Shown: in pieces, positions 9,572-19,483 of the stretch
How positions within the stretch are numbered: the first letter of the stretch is position 1
How the letters are laid out: every line of letters starts with the position of its first letter
NCBI RefSeq assembly: GCF_963259705.1
Contig: NC_081841.1
Location: 88,859,063-88,923,062, forward strand
DNA length: 64,000 nt
Direction: 5' to 3'
Source of the DNA: Myotis daubentonii
Lineage: Eukaryota; Chordata; Mammalia; Chiroptera; Vespertilionidae
Notes under the pieces: generated by a model
What the model was told of the DNA's origin: nothing
Database searches by the model: none
Seen by the model: only the letters and a program-made list of their open reading frames with translations
Program-made: the position numbers and the translations under genes

Positions 9572-9785
9572 AAGCTAAGCTGATTCCTCCAGCTTTAACT
9601 TAGAGATATTTTTCCTCAACTCTGTAATCATGTTCTGAAAGTCTCTGAAATATTTCATAATCCTCTGAACTCGTGATGCCAAGAGTGGACTGAATGTTAT
9701 GACCAAGTGTGCATCAGTGTACTCAAAATTTTGCATAGCCACATGAAATATTCCCAGAAGAGAAATCACTAGCTGGTATTTTCTG
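9572..9785 (-). other. Unidentified 70-codon open frame
   Basis: A minus-strand frame runs from about 9785 to a stop at about 9575. Its C-terminal part is rich in Lys, Arg, Glu and Leu and could form an amphipathic helix. There is no ATG at the beginning; the first in-frame initiator-like codon is a GTG at 9769-9767. An AG acceptor-like dinucleotide lies at its upstream edge, preceded by a weak pyrimidine stretch. I do not recognise the protein. It could be a decayed exon or processed pseudogene fragment, or chance. Confidence 0.2.
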
Positions 9786-9985
9786 AAATTTTAAGTACCA
9801 TGCCTATTTTTTTTTTCTTTCCAGAAAGAGCAAGTTGTTTTGCATACTATTAACTATTCATTTTGCTATTTATACTGTAGTACTATTTGTTGTTCTCACA
9901 TGAATTCAAATTCCTGTGGATGTTTTAAAGGATGTCCTGTATGATTTCTTATTTCTTCAGCACTGCTCTTAATAATTCCCTTTTG

Positions 9986-10091
9986 GGCCCTGACTGGGGA
10001 ATCAAACCTGCAACCTGGGCATGTGACCTGACCGGGAACCTTTTGGTGCACAGGATGATGCTCAACCAACTGAGATACACTGGCCAGGGCA
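9986..10091 (-). mobile_element. Ves SINE head fragment
   Basis: GGGCCCTGACTGGGGAATCA, ACCTTTTGGTGCACAGGATG and CACTGGCCAGGGC are the reverse complement of the tRNA-like head of Ves. The CT-rich and A-tail part is missing. Confidence 0.8.
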
Positions 10092-10168
10092 TATTAAAAA
10101 AAATAAATTAAGTCACCTTTTTACTTTTATTTCCTCTTTATTTTTTAAAATACAAATTTATTTATAAA

Positions 10169-11256
10169 CTACGGGCCCAGTGCACGAAATTTGTGCACTG
10201 GGTGTGTGTGGGGAGGGGAGTGTCCCTCAGCCCAGCCTGCCCCCTCTCACATACTGGGAGCCCTCAGGTGTTGACCCCCATCACCCTCCAATCGCAGGAT
10301 TGGCCCCTTGTCCAGGCCTGACGCCTCCGCCAGAGGTATCAGGCTTGGACAGGGGACCCCCATCTCCCCCTGATCACTGGCTCTGGCCCCTGCTCAGGCC
10401 TGAGGCCTCTGGCCCAGGAATCATGCCTGGGCAGGGGACCCCCATCTCCCTCTGATCGCTTGCTCCACCCCCTGCCCAAGCCTGATGCCTCTGACCCAGG
10501 CTTCAGGCCTGGGCAAGGGGACCATCATATCCCCCCAATCCCCGGCTCAGCCCCCCACCCAGGCCTGATGCCTCGGCCAGAGGAGTTGACCCTCATCACC
10601 CTCCGATCACCAATCACCAATTGGCCCCTTGACCAGGCCTGAGGCCTCCGGCAGAGGTGTCAGGCCTGGGCAGGGGACCCCCAGCTCCCCGCGGCTGCAG
10701 GCTCCGCCCCTGCCCACGCCTAACGCCTCTGGCTGAGGCGTCTGGCCCGGGCAGCAGGGACCCGCAGCTGCAGCGGCCCCGCGATTGTGGGCTCTGCTTT
10801 AGGCCCAGGCAAGGGACCCCAGCTCCCAGGACTGCCAGCTTCGACCGTGCCCAGCTCCCATCGCTGGCTCCACCCCTACTTCCTGCTATCACTGGCCAGG
10901 GCGGAAAAGGCTCCTGATTCTCTGATCATGGCTGGGGGGCAGGGCAAAGGCGGCCCCAGGGCCGCCTTTGCCCTGCCCCCAGCTCTTAGCTCCCCGCTGG
11001 GTTTCCGATCACTGTCAGTGGCAGGGGGCTTCTTCCTGCTTTCCCTTTCGCCTCCCTGCATTGTGCCTACATATGCAAATTAACCGCCATCTTGTTGGCA
11101 GTTAACTGCCAATCATAGTTGGCAGTTAACTGCCAATCATAGTTGGCAGTTAACTGCCAATCATAGTTGGCAGTTAATTTGCATATAGCCCTCATTAGCC
11201 AATGAAAAGGGTATCGTCGTACGCCAATTACCATTTTTCTCTTTTATTAGATAGGA
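10169..11256 (-). mobile_element. Long non-autonomous HeliBat Helitron (1.09 kb)
   Basis: The 3' end, at the left, is the hairpin GTGCACGAAATTTGTGCAC, with CTAC in place of the usual CTAG at 10169-10172. The 5' end, at the right, is TCCTATCTAATAAAAGAG in reverse complement (about 11238-11256). The body is GC-rich, with degenerate 60-70-bp repeats around GCCTGAGGCCTC and AGGCCTGGGCAGGGGACCCC. A related truncated copy is at 45329-46035. It inserted next to the ancient L1 that follows. Several 60-98-codon frames on both strands arise from the GC-rich repeats and have no protein signature. Confidence 0.9.
11095..11180. repeat. 24-bp palindromic tandem repeat
   Basis: TTGGCAGTTAACTGCCAATC plus ATAG is repeated at 11095, 11119 and 11143, with a fourth partial unit at 11167 that runs into the Helitron 5' end. 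Each unit contains the perfect palindrome TTGGCAGTTAACTGCCAA. Confidence 0.95.
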
Positions 11257-11377
11257 TTATTATTGCAAGGATATTGCTGGCTGTACTTAAATAGCACCTA
11301 CATTCCTCTACCCTCCTCCCACCCATAATGCTTGACAACCACTAATATCTTCTCTATCACTATAATTTTGTTCATTC

Positions 11378-11624
11378 AAGAAAGTTATATACCCCTAACC
11401 GGTTTGGCTCAGTGGATAGAGCGTCAGCCTGCAGACTCAAGGGTCCCTGGTTTGACTCCGGACAAGGGCATGTACCTTGGTTGTGGGCACATACCCAGTA
11501 GGGAGTGTGCAGGAGGCAGCTGATTGATGTTTCTCTCTCAACTATGTTTCTAACTCTCTATCCCTCTCCCTTCCTCTCTGTAAAAAATCAATAAAATATA
11601 TTTTTAAAAAAAGAAAGTTATATA
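11378..11624 (+). mobile_element. Full-length Ves SINE with target-site duplication
   Basis: The body at 11392-11610 starts CCCCTAACCGGTTTGGCTCA and ends in ATCAATAAAATATATTTTTA. AAGAAAGTTATATA is duplicated exactly at 11378-11391 and 11611-11624. It lies inside the L1 3' UTR. Confidence 0.95.
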
Positions 11625-11697
11625 AATTGAACCAGGATATGTAACTTTTGGTACAGGCTTTTTCATTGAACATAATTACACTGAGATTTATCTAAGT

Positions 11698-11716
11698 TGT
11701 GTGTGTGTGTGTGTGT
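11698..11716. repeat. (GT)n microsatellite
   Basis: A pure GT run of about 18 bp within the ancient L1. Confidence 0.9.
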
Positions 11717-12916
11717 ATGGTATACTTTGTTCTTTTTTGATTGCTGATTTCCTAGTTCCATGGTATGGATGGATATATCACAGTGTTTATCCAACCATTC
11801 ACTGGTTGAAAATGCATTTGAAATGTTTCCAGTTTGGGGCTATGATGAATAAAGCTAGTGTGAACATAAGAATTTACATAAGGTTTTTTTAAACATTACT
11901 TTGTATTTCTCTAAGTTATATGCCCAATAATTCAATCGCCCAGTAACAAACAACTATGTTTAGTTTTGTACAAAATCACTAAACTGTTTTTCCAGAGTAG
12001 CTACCATTTCACATTCTTACAAGCAATGTATGAGTGATACACTTTCTTTACACCTCACCAGCATTTTGTTTTGTCACTATTTTTAATTTTAGCCATTCTG
12101 ACAGTTGTATAGTAATATCTCATTGTTGTTTTAACCTGAATTTCTCTAATAGCTAATGCTTGAGAACATCTTTTCATGTGCTTATTTGCTATCCATATAT
12201 CCTCATTATTAAAATGACTGTTCATATTCTTTTTCATTTTCTAATGCAATCATTTCCCTTTTTTAATGTTAAATTTTGAGATCTCATTATAAGTTCTAGG
12301 TACTAGTTCTTTGTCAGAAATATGCACTGCAAATATTCTTTCCAAGTCTGTAGCTTGTCTATACTTTTAAAAGGGTCTTTTACAAAACAAAATGTTTTAT
12401 TTTATTTTGATGAGGACCAATTTATTGGTCTTTTCTGTTTCACATATGTCTGTGATCCATTTTGAATTTATTTTTTGTATAACATGTGAAACTTATACCA
12501 AGTTTTACTTTATCCCATGGACTACAGTTGCTCCAGCACCATTTGTTGAAAAGGCTATCCTTCCTCCATCCAGTTGCTTTTGAATCTTTGTCAAAAATTA
12601 GTTGGCCATATTTGTGTAGGTCTACTTAAGGATTTTTTGTTCTTTCCAATATATATGTGCTTGTATCTCTATAATACACTTTTTTTGTTTACTGTAGCTA
12701 GACAGTAAGTGTTAATGTTACGTAGAGTAATTGTTTCATTGTATTCTTATTTGTCAAAATCGTTTTAGCTATTTTTGGTTCTGTGTGCTTCCATTTAATT
12801 TTACAATAAGCTTAACTGTATCACCAAAAACTTTGCTGTGCATTTCACTAAATACATAAATCGGTGTGGGGATAAATGATATTTTCAGTCTTTCAGTATA
12901 TAAAAATAGTACTATT

Positions 12917-13408
12917 CTATTGTAAGAGATAAAAGCAGCATGGGTGACTGTAGGGACAGTGTAAGGACAGCTTATCCCAACCCCCAGCAGTACCAGGATG
13001 CTTGCTTATCTATAATCAGTCTAGCAACCCCCACAACCCTCCCCTGCCCCCCACCACCAAACTTGCTGCAGCATGCAGACCCACATCCTGGAACAGTAAG
13101 TTGCAGAGGTTTTGAACCAAAATCAAGTCTTAGGTGTTAGCAGCTGGTGGCAGCTAGGGGACTTTTCCATAATCTACTTTTCAGCAAAATAGCTTTTAGA
13201 AAAAAAAAAACCCACATAGATGTGGAAGCAAGAAACAGAACCTGGGGATATATATATCTGCGTGCAGCAGGATAGATTTTGCTCCGCTTTGGGGAAACTG
13301 ACCCCCCTTAGCCAGCAGTGCTGCATTTGGAATTAAGGTGAATTTCTGCATCTCCCGAGCGTTTGGAGGTCTGTTTTCCTGCCTTTGGTTACTTTGCCGT
13401 AACACTAT
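12917..13408 (-). mobile_element. Solo LTR with 4-bp target duplication
   Basis: A 484-bp block at 12921-13404 interrupts the L1. On the minus strand it begins TGTTACGGCAAAGTAACC and ends TTTTATCTCTTACA, giving TG...CA ends. CTAT precedes it at 12917-12920 and follows it at 13405-13408. A 4-bp duplication fits class I (gamma-type) endogenous retroviruses. I saw no clear AATAAA near the 3' end on this strand, so the identification rests on the ends, the duplication and the clean break in the L1. Confidence 0.6.
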
Positions 13409-13560
13409 ATTTTTATATCTTCTTTTATTTCCCTCAAAGGTATTTTGCAATCTTCAGCATAAAGACCTGGTATACATTTTTAATTACATGTTTCATTTTA
13501 TTTAGGTGATTATAAATGATACTGTTTTTAATTTCCATTCTCACATATGCTTTGCTAATA

Positions 13561-13932
13561 TATAGGGTATCCCAAAAATGTATACACATTCTAACAGCTA
13601 ACTGCTCAGTTGATGTTTCTTTCTTTTCAGATTTAACCCATTGGAATTAATAATTTATAATATTAAAAGCGTAATATGCAAATTGACCAAACAGCCAAAC
13701 AGCAGAACAGCCATCCGGATATCCTTCCAGATGACCTTCCAGATGACCTTCCGGATGAAGTGGGGCTGTGAGGGCCAAGGCAGCTGCCGTGGCTGCAAGG
13801 CAGCGGCTTAGGCAGCCGGGGCTGAGAGGGTTGAGGCATCCGGGGCTATGAAGGCCTACCCTTGCACAGATTTAATGCATCGTGTCTCTAGTGTATAATG
13901 AGAGTGTACACAATTTTTTGGAACACCCTATA
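13561..13932. mobile_element. Tc1/mariner-type MITE, split by a Helitron
   Basis: The element at 13563-13930 has inverted ends TAGGGTATCCCAAAAATGTA and TACACAATTTTTTGGAACAC (followed by CCTA), flanked by TA on both sides, as Tc1/mariner transposases require. Without the Helitron at 13651-13891 its length is about 127 bp, the same as the 126-bp intact relative at 50223-50348. Confidence 0.85.
13651..13891 (+). mobile_element. Short HeliBat Helitron inside the MITE
   Basis: It starts with a diverged TATAATATTAAAAGCGTAAT followed by the ATGCAAATTGACC motif typical of the family's 5' end. It ends CGTGTCTCTAG after a degenerate terminal hairpin. The base after CTAG is T, in line with A/T target preference. 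Internally, 'CCAGATGACCTTCC' is repeated two to three times. Confidence 0.8.
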
Positions 13933-14063
13933 CTTTTGTGTTGCTCTGGTATCTCACTAACTATTGCACTAACTTAATAGTTCTAGGAGATTTGGGTAAA
14001 GCCCTTGGGATTTTCATCATAGATAATCATGCCATTTGCAAATCGGGACAATTTTATTTTTTG

Positions 14064-14137
<74 letters not shown>
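14064..14137. repeat. A-tract plus (TA)n microsatellite
   Basis: About 17 A are followed by about 57 bp of pure TA. The run gives the artificial Tyr-Ile frame at 13938-14201. Confidence 0.95.
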
Positions 14138-14140
<3 letters not shown>

Positions 14141-14360
14141 TTTTATTTCTTTTTCTTGCATTATTGCATTGATCAGGTCTTATAACTACTATGTTGAGTA
14201 AAAGTTGAGAGAAAACATCTTTAACCTTACTATTCTTAGCTGCAAAACTTTGTCTTTCATCACTACATATGATATTATTTATAGATCTTTTTTACATGTT
14301 TAATATCATGTTGGAGTAATTACTCTCTAATTCTAATTTGCTGAGAGTTTTTATAATGAA

Positions 14361-14618
14361 CTAGAGGCCTGGTGCACAGATTCATGCACTGGTGGGGTCC
14401 CACGGCCTGGCCTGTACCCTCTGGCAATCCGGGACCCCTTGGGTGATGTCAGATAGCCAGTTTTGGCCTGATCCCCACAGACCCAATCCAGGCACAAGGG
14501 AGCCTGATCCTGTGGGTTGAACATCTGTCCCCTGGTGGTTAGCACGTGTAATAGTGACAGGTCAACCGGTTGTTTGGTTGTTCCATCTTTCGGTCACTTA
14601 GGCTTTTATATACATAGA
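14361..14618 (-). mobile_element. HeliBat Helitron (internally short)
   Basis: CTAGAGGCCTGGTGCACAGA and ATGCACTGGTGGGG mark the 3' end with its hairpin. The 5' end at the right is a diverged TATATAAAAGCC. It shares the CCCCTGGTGGTTAGCACGTG segment with other copies. It is fused head-to-tail to the next Helitron. Confidence 0.85.
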
Positions 14619-14978
14619 CTAGAGGTCCAGTGCACGAAATTTGTGCACTGGGTGGGGGGGTTGTCCCCCAGCCCAGCCTTCACCCTCTCCAATCTGGGAT
14701 CCTTTTCACAATCCATGACTGCTGGCTCCCAACCGCTCACCTGCCTGCCTGATTGCCCCTAACTTCTTCTGCCTCCCAGCCTGATCACCCCTTAACTGCT
14801 CCCCTGTCAGCCTGATTGCCCCCAACCGCCCTCCCCTGCCAGCCATCTTGTGGCTGTGGGTGCCACCATCTTTGAGGGTGTGGCAGTCAATTAGCATATT
14901 GCCTCCTTATTGGCTATGGGCGCCACCATCTTTGAGGGCAGGCAGTCAATTAGCATATTCCCTCTTTATTAGATAGGA
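14619..14978 (-). mobile_element. HeliBat Helitron with duplicated 5' terminus
   Basis: The 3' end is GTGCACGAAATTTGTGCAC next to CTAG at 14619. The 5' end motif occurs twice in tandem. GCCACCATCTTTGAGGG through GTCAATTAGCATATT and the TTATT end appear at about 14853-14911 and again at 14912-14978. Confidence 0.9.
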
Positions 14979-16379
14979 TGGTTGTTAGATTTTAGGAAAT
15001 GCTTCTGATTCAATTGGTTTAATTACATGTTTTTTTCTTCTTTAGCCTGCTCATATGGTACATTACATTGACTGAGTTTTGAGTGTTAACCCAGAATTTC
15101 ATACTCAAAATAAATGTCATTTGGCCATAGTGTATAATTTTTATGCATTATCGGATTCAATTTTCTTAGAATTTTTGCACAAATATTCATAAGTGATATT
15201 GGTCTATATTTTATGTAATTTCTTTGTATTACATTGATATCAAGGTAAAATGGTATCATAAAATTAATTAAGAAGTTTTCTCTCCTTTCCTTTAACTAAA
15301 GAGATTGGGTAGAATTGGTGTTTATTAATTCTTTAAATGATCCAGTGAATTCTCCAGTGAAACTGTCTGGCCATTGGATTGTTTTTTCTTCACAAAGATG
15401 TTAATTATGAATAAAATTTTCTTAAGTCTACAGCACTTTTCAAATAATCTATTTCATTTTGGTTGATTTTTTTGTAGTTTTTGGTTTACAACAAATTAGG
15501 CAATTCATTAATCTAGTTTGAGTTTATGAGCATAAGTTATTAAAGTATTCCCTTCTTATCCTTATAATGGCTATGGGAACTATAGTTATATCCTTGATAT
15601 GTGTAATTTGTGTGTTATCTACTTTATTTTTGTCTGTCCTGCTAGAAGTTCATCAATTTTATTTTTTTCAAAGAACTATTTGCTCACTAAATTTCTTTAT
15701 TATTTTCTAATTTTCAATAGTATTGATTTCTGCTCTTTTCTTTATTATTGTACTCCTTTCCTGCTTTGCACTTATTTTACTCTTATTTTTTTTACTTTCT
15801 TGAGTTTAAAATTTAGATGGATTTGTTATTTTTGCTCTTTCTTTAACATATGCTTTTTGTGCTATAATTTTCCTCTCAGAACAGCTTTACCTGCATCCCA
15901 CATATTTTGATATGTTGTATCTTCATTCAGGTCTATGCATTTTATTTCCTCTGAGAATTTCTCTTTGAATGATGATTATTAAATAATACATTGATTAATT
16001 TTCAAGTGTCTGAAGTTTTTCTTGTCTCTCTGTTAATAATTTGCAGTTTAAAATCATTGTGATTTTAATTCTTTTAAAGTTTTTAGAAGAGGTTTATTGC
16101 CCAGTGTTTGGTCTGTCTTGGGTAATGTTCCATGGGTCCATAAAAATAAATGTGTATCTAGCTGTGGTTGGGTGAAATATTTTATAGATGTCAATAATAT
16201 CATTGTAGTTGGTTGTGCTGTTCATATCTCTTATATACCAGCTGTATATTCTTACTGATTTTCTGCCTATTAGGTCTATCAGTTTCTTGAATTGTCCACC
16301 TAGAATTTTAATTTGTAATTTTTTGAAGGGCATTTAAATTCTAGTTTTAATCATGTCATAATTATCAGAACACTTGGTG

Positions 16380-16720
16380 GGAAAATGTGATCATTTTTTA
16401 AGTTGAGATATAATTGACATATAACATGATGTAAGTTTAAAGTATAGAGCAAATTGATTTGACATATTCCCATAATATAATACAATTGCTACCATAGAGT
16501 TAGCTAAGACCTCTGTCAGGTTGCACAATTATCGTTTCCTTTTGATAATTACCAAGATCTAGTCTCCTGGTAACTTTCAAATACATAATATAATATTGTT
16601 ATATAAATCTTTATTATTGAAAATATTACCATAATATAGTATTGTTGACTATAATTACTATGCTGTGCATTAGATCTCCAGAAATATGTCATCTTGAAAG
16701 TTATTTCACCATTGTAAATG
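16380..16720 (-). mobile_element. L1 LINE 3' UTR fragment (L1MA/B-like)
   Basis: TTTTTAAGTTGAGATATAAT, TTGACATATAAC and CTATGCTGTGCATTAGATCT match the reverse complement of an older mammalian L1 3' UTR. It is separate from the ORF2 sequence to its left. Confidence 0.6.
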
Positions 16721-17000
16721 CATGACAAAGTAACAGAAGTTTGATATAGTACACATAGCTAGTGACAAAACACACAAATTTGGAGTTGAAAAGTAACAAT
16801 TTTGGCAGGGGGGAAAATATTTGGTGGTCTCCAAAAATCCAAGTGGATTCTAAAGAATTAGCTCTTGTGTAGTTATTTTGGTCCTTTATAACATGTGCAT
16901 ATTATGTGAAAATTGCACAGCATTGTTGAATAAACAAAGTTGAATTTTTGTGCTAATATTGAGTAATAGTAGTCATACAAGGGTATATAGCAAAGCAATC

Positions 17001-17208
17001 TCTAACAGAGTTTTCTTTTTTTTTTATTAATATATTTTATTGGATTTTTACAGAGAGAGAGAGGGAGAGTTAGAAACATCGATGAGAGAGAAACATCAAT
17101 CAGCTGCCTCCTGCACACTCCCTACTGGAATGGAACCTGGGACCCTTCAGTTCACAGGCTGATGCTCTATCCACTGAGCCAAACCAGTTAGGGCTCTAAC
17201 AGAGTTTT
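17001..17208 (-). mobile_element. Ves SINE with target-site duplication
   Basis: The reverse-complement SINE at 17015-17194 runs from the T-rich tail (TATTTTATTGGATTTTTACA) to the head CTGAGCCAAACCAGTTAGGG. TCTAACAGAGTTTT is duplicated exactly at 17001-17014 and 17195-17208. Confidence 0.95.
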
Positions 17209-17282
17209 GAATGGAACCCAGATTATCTAACTTTTACATTCTGTTGAATAGACTCACTGGAGATAAATATATATATATATTC

Positions 17283-17699
17283 TCCTATGTAATAAAGAGG
17301 TAATATGCAAATTGGCCATCACTCCAACACACAATATGGCCGCCCCCATGTGGACACAATATGGCCTGCAAGAGAGTGCAGTTTTGGTCGATCAGACCAG
17401 CAAGGGAGGGCAGTTGAGGGCAAACAGACCTGCAGCGGAGGGCAATTGGGGGCGACCAAGACAGCCGGGGAGCAGTTAGGGGCAATCAGGCTGGCAGGGA
17501 GGTGAGCGATTGGGAGCCAGCAGTCCTGGATTGTGCAAGGGATATCCGACTGCCCGTTTAGGCCTGATACCAGAGGGATCGGGCCTAAACGGGCAGTCGG
17601 ACATCCCGCACATCCCTCGAGGGGTCCCAGATTGGAGAGGGTGCAGGCTGGGCTGAGGGACACCCCCCAGTGCACGGATTTTGTGCACTGTGTCTCTAG
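17283..17699 (+). mobile_element. HeliBat Helitron, plus strand
   Basis: It starts TCCTATGTAATAAAGAGGTA and ends with the hairpin GTGCACGGATTTTGTGCAC followed by TGTGTCTCTAG. Both termini sit in short TA runs. Frames of up to 133 codons on the minus strand are shadows of the GC-rich body. It is the first member of a Helitron block that reaches 22010. Confidence 0.95.
17540..17606. repeat. Helitron internal hairpin, 29-nt arms
   Basis: The left arm at 17540-17568 (GGATATCCGACTGCCCGTTT...) and right arm at 17578-17606 pair with only two mismatches across a 9-nt loop. The same hairpin occurs in the Helitron at 4716-5217, and its left arm is the last Helitron sequence in the truncated copy at 53245. 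Confidence 0.9.
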
Positions 17700-17708
17700 T
17701 ATATATAT

Positions 17709-18428
17709 ATTCGTGCACATTAAAAAAGAATTAATTAGAGGAAATATTTTAATATTGCTATTTGCCCTTTGTCTATAATAGAAGTGTCAGAGATGAAAGA
17801 AAATGAAAGAAAATTAGTAAAATGTATATGAAAAACTCTCTCCTGTTAGTCTGGGGCATGCCATGGGACCTAGAGTCATGTCCCCACCCACCAACCCCAC
17901 ATGCTTCAAAAACACAGGAGACCCAGACCTGGCAGGCCCCAACCCACTCAAGCCCCTATGGGTGGGGGTTACAGTCTCAGGTACCCCGGGCTGGCACCAG
18001 GGTGGGAGGTGCATACTGAGGTCCCCTGTCTAGCCCTGCTGGGCGGGGGGCATGACCTGAGGTCAGGGGCACAGCCTGAGGTCCCCTGTCAAGCCCACTG
18101 GGTGGGGGGAGTGGCCTGAGGTCCCCTGGCCTGATTCTGGGGCAGGGGGCAAGGCATGAGGTCTCCTAGCCCAGCACCAGGGCAGGGAGCATGACTTGAG
18201 GTCGCCTGTCAAACCTCGCTGGGCAAGGAGCATGGCCTGAGGTCCCCCATCAAGCCCCGCTGGGCAAGACGCTCAGCCTGAGGTCTCCTGTCAAGCCCTG
18301 CAGGGCAGGGGGAACAGCCTGAAGTCCCTCGCCCCAGCCCGGTGCCATGCAGCTTCAGGTCCCTGCTGTTCGGTCAAGACGTTATGGTGTTCTGGCTAAT
18401 TTGTATATTCTTCTATTATATATATATA
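17709..18428 (-). mobile_element. HeliBat Helitron, 3' tip missing, with minisatellite
   Basis: On the minus strand it runs from the TATAATAGAAGAAT-like 5' end at about 18428 to half of the terminal hairpin (TTCGTGCAC at about 17711); the CTAG tip is absent. From about 17970 to 18350 it carries a degenerate repeat of about 45-50 bp around CTGAGGTCCCCTGTCAAGCC. An AT-rich block (17718-17830) lies next to the terminus. The copy at 21401-22010 is the same subfamily in the opposite orientation. Confidence 0.85.
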
Positions 18429-19483
18429 CTAGAGGCCTGGTGCACAAAAATTTGTGCACTCGGGGGAAGAGGGGTCCCTCAGCCCGGCCTGTGCCCTCTC
18501 GCAGTCTGGGACCCCTCAGGAGATAACAACCTGCTGGCTTAGGCCCGCCCCCCGGGTGGCAGAGGGAAGGCCCAATCCCTAGGTGCAGCCCCTGGTCGGG
18601 CTCAGAGCAGGGCCGATTGGGAAGTTGGGGCACCACCCCCTGTCATGTACAGAGCAGGGCGGATCGGGAGGTTGCGATGCCACCCCCAGTCATGCTCAGG
18701 GTAGGGCTGATTGGGGGGTTGGGGCACCGCCCCCTGTCACTCACAGAGCAGGGCCCATCAGGGGGGTTGGGGCTCTGTACCCTGTCATGCACAGAGCAGG
18801 GTCGATCAGGGGGTTGAGGAGCTCCCCCCTGTCACTCACACAGTAGGACCGATAGGGGAGTGGGGGCACCACCCCCTGTCAAACACAGAGCAGGGCAGAT
18901 CAGGGGGTTGGGGTGCCGCATCCTGTCACACTCAGGGCAGGGCCGATGGGGAGGTTATGGCTCTACACTGTCACACACAGAGCAGGGCCCATGGGGGGCG
19001 GTTGGAGGACCGCCCTCTATCACCCACAGAGCAGGGTCGATCAGGGGGTTGGGGTGCCGCCACTGTCACACTCAGGGCAGGGCCAATCAGGGGGTTGGGG
19101 CACTGCAGCCTGTCACACACAGAACTGCAGTGCGATCAGGGGGTTGGGGAGCTCTGCCCTATCAGGCACAGAGCAGGGCAGATCAGGGGGTTGGGGCACC
19201 GCACCCTGTCACACACAGAGCCACAGGGCAATCAGGGGGTTGGGGAGCTCCCCCCTATCAGGCACAGAGCAGGGCTGATCAGGGGGTTGGGGCGCCTTCC
19301 CCTGTCACGAACAGAGGAGGGCGGATAGGGAGGTTGTGGCCCCGCCCCCTGTCACACACAGAGGCGCACGGTGATCAGGGGGTTTGGGTGCTGCCCCCTG
19401 TCATGCTGATCCTGGTGCCGGGAGGCCTCGTGGCTCCACTGATCCCGGTGCTGGGAGGCATATTACCCTTTTACTATATAGGA
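18429..19483 (-). mobile_element. HeliBat Helitron expanded by a 48-bp minisatellite
   Basis: The 3' end is the hairpin GTGCACAAAAATTTGTGCAC (right after CTAGAGGCCTG at 18429) and the 5' end is ATATAGTAAAAGGGTAATAT in reverse complement. About 800 of its 1055 bp are a tandem array. It abuts Helitrons on both sides. Confidence 0.92.
18604..19403. repeat. Minisatellite of about 17 units x 47-48 bp within a Helitron
   Basis: Each unit carries CAGAGCAGGGCCGATCAGGG followed by GGTTGGGGCACCGCCCCCTG and TCACACA. I count 17 units with point changes and small indels. Because most units are 48 bp, a multiple of three, the array stays open in several plus frames (121, 205 and 208 codons). The frames encode a Gly/Arg/Ser-rich repeat with no known domain and no codon bias that I can see. 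Confidence 0.95.

Larger units (their letters stand above)
11257..16340 (-). mobile_element. Ancient L1 LINE, minus strand, heavily interrupted
   Basis: Read on the minus strand, the order is reverse-transcriptase region (right) to ORF2 end and 3' UTR (left). Plus-strand landmarks include CATTTGTTGAAAAGGCTATC, TTTGGGGCTATGATGAATAA and TCAATTTTATTTTTTTCAAA, all reverse complements of conserved L1 ORF2 or 3' segments. The frame is destroyed by many stops, so it is an old L1M-type copy. Later insertions split it: a Ves at 11392-11610, a solo LTR at 12921-13404, a MITE with a Helitron at 13563-13930, an A/TA tract at 14064-14137, and two Helitrons at 14361-14978. About 3.4 kb of L1 sequence remain. 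Confidence 0.78.

Noticed and set aside
10180..11083. Several 60-98-codon GC-rich frames as coding exons
   Set aside because: All lie within one Helitron, overlap on both strands and recur in the sister copy at 45329.
13938..14201. 87-codon frame
   Set aside because: Its Lys and Tyr-Ile runs come from an A-tract and a TA microsatellite inside an old L1.
17319..17720. 133-codon minus frame
   Set aside because: It covers a Helitron end to end, including both terminal motifs, so it is not a gene.
18604..19403. CRISPR-like array
   Set aside because: Units are contiguous and diverged with no unique spacers, and the host is a mammal; this is a minisatellite.
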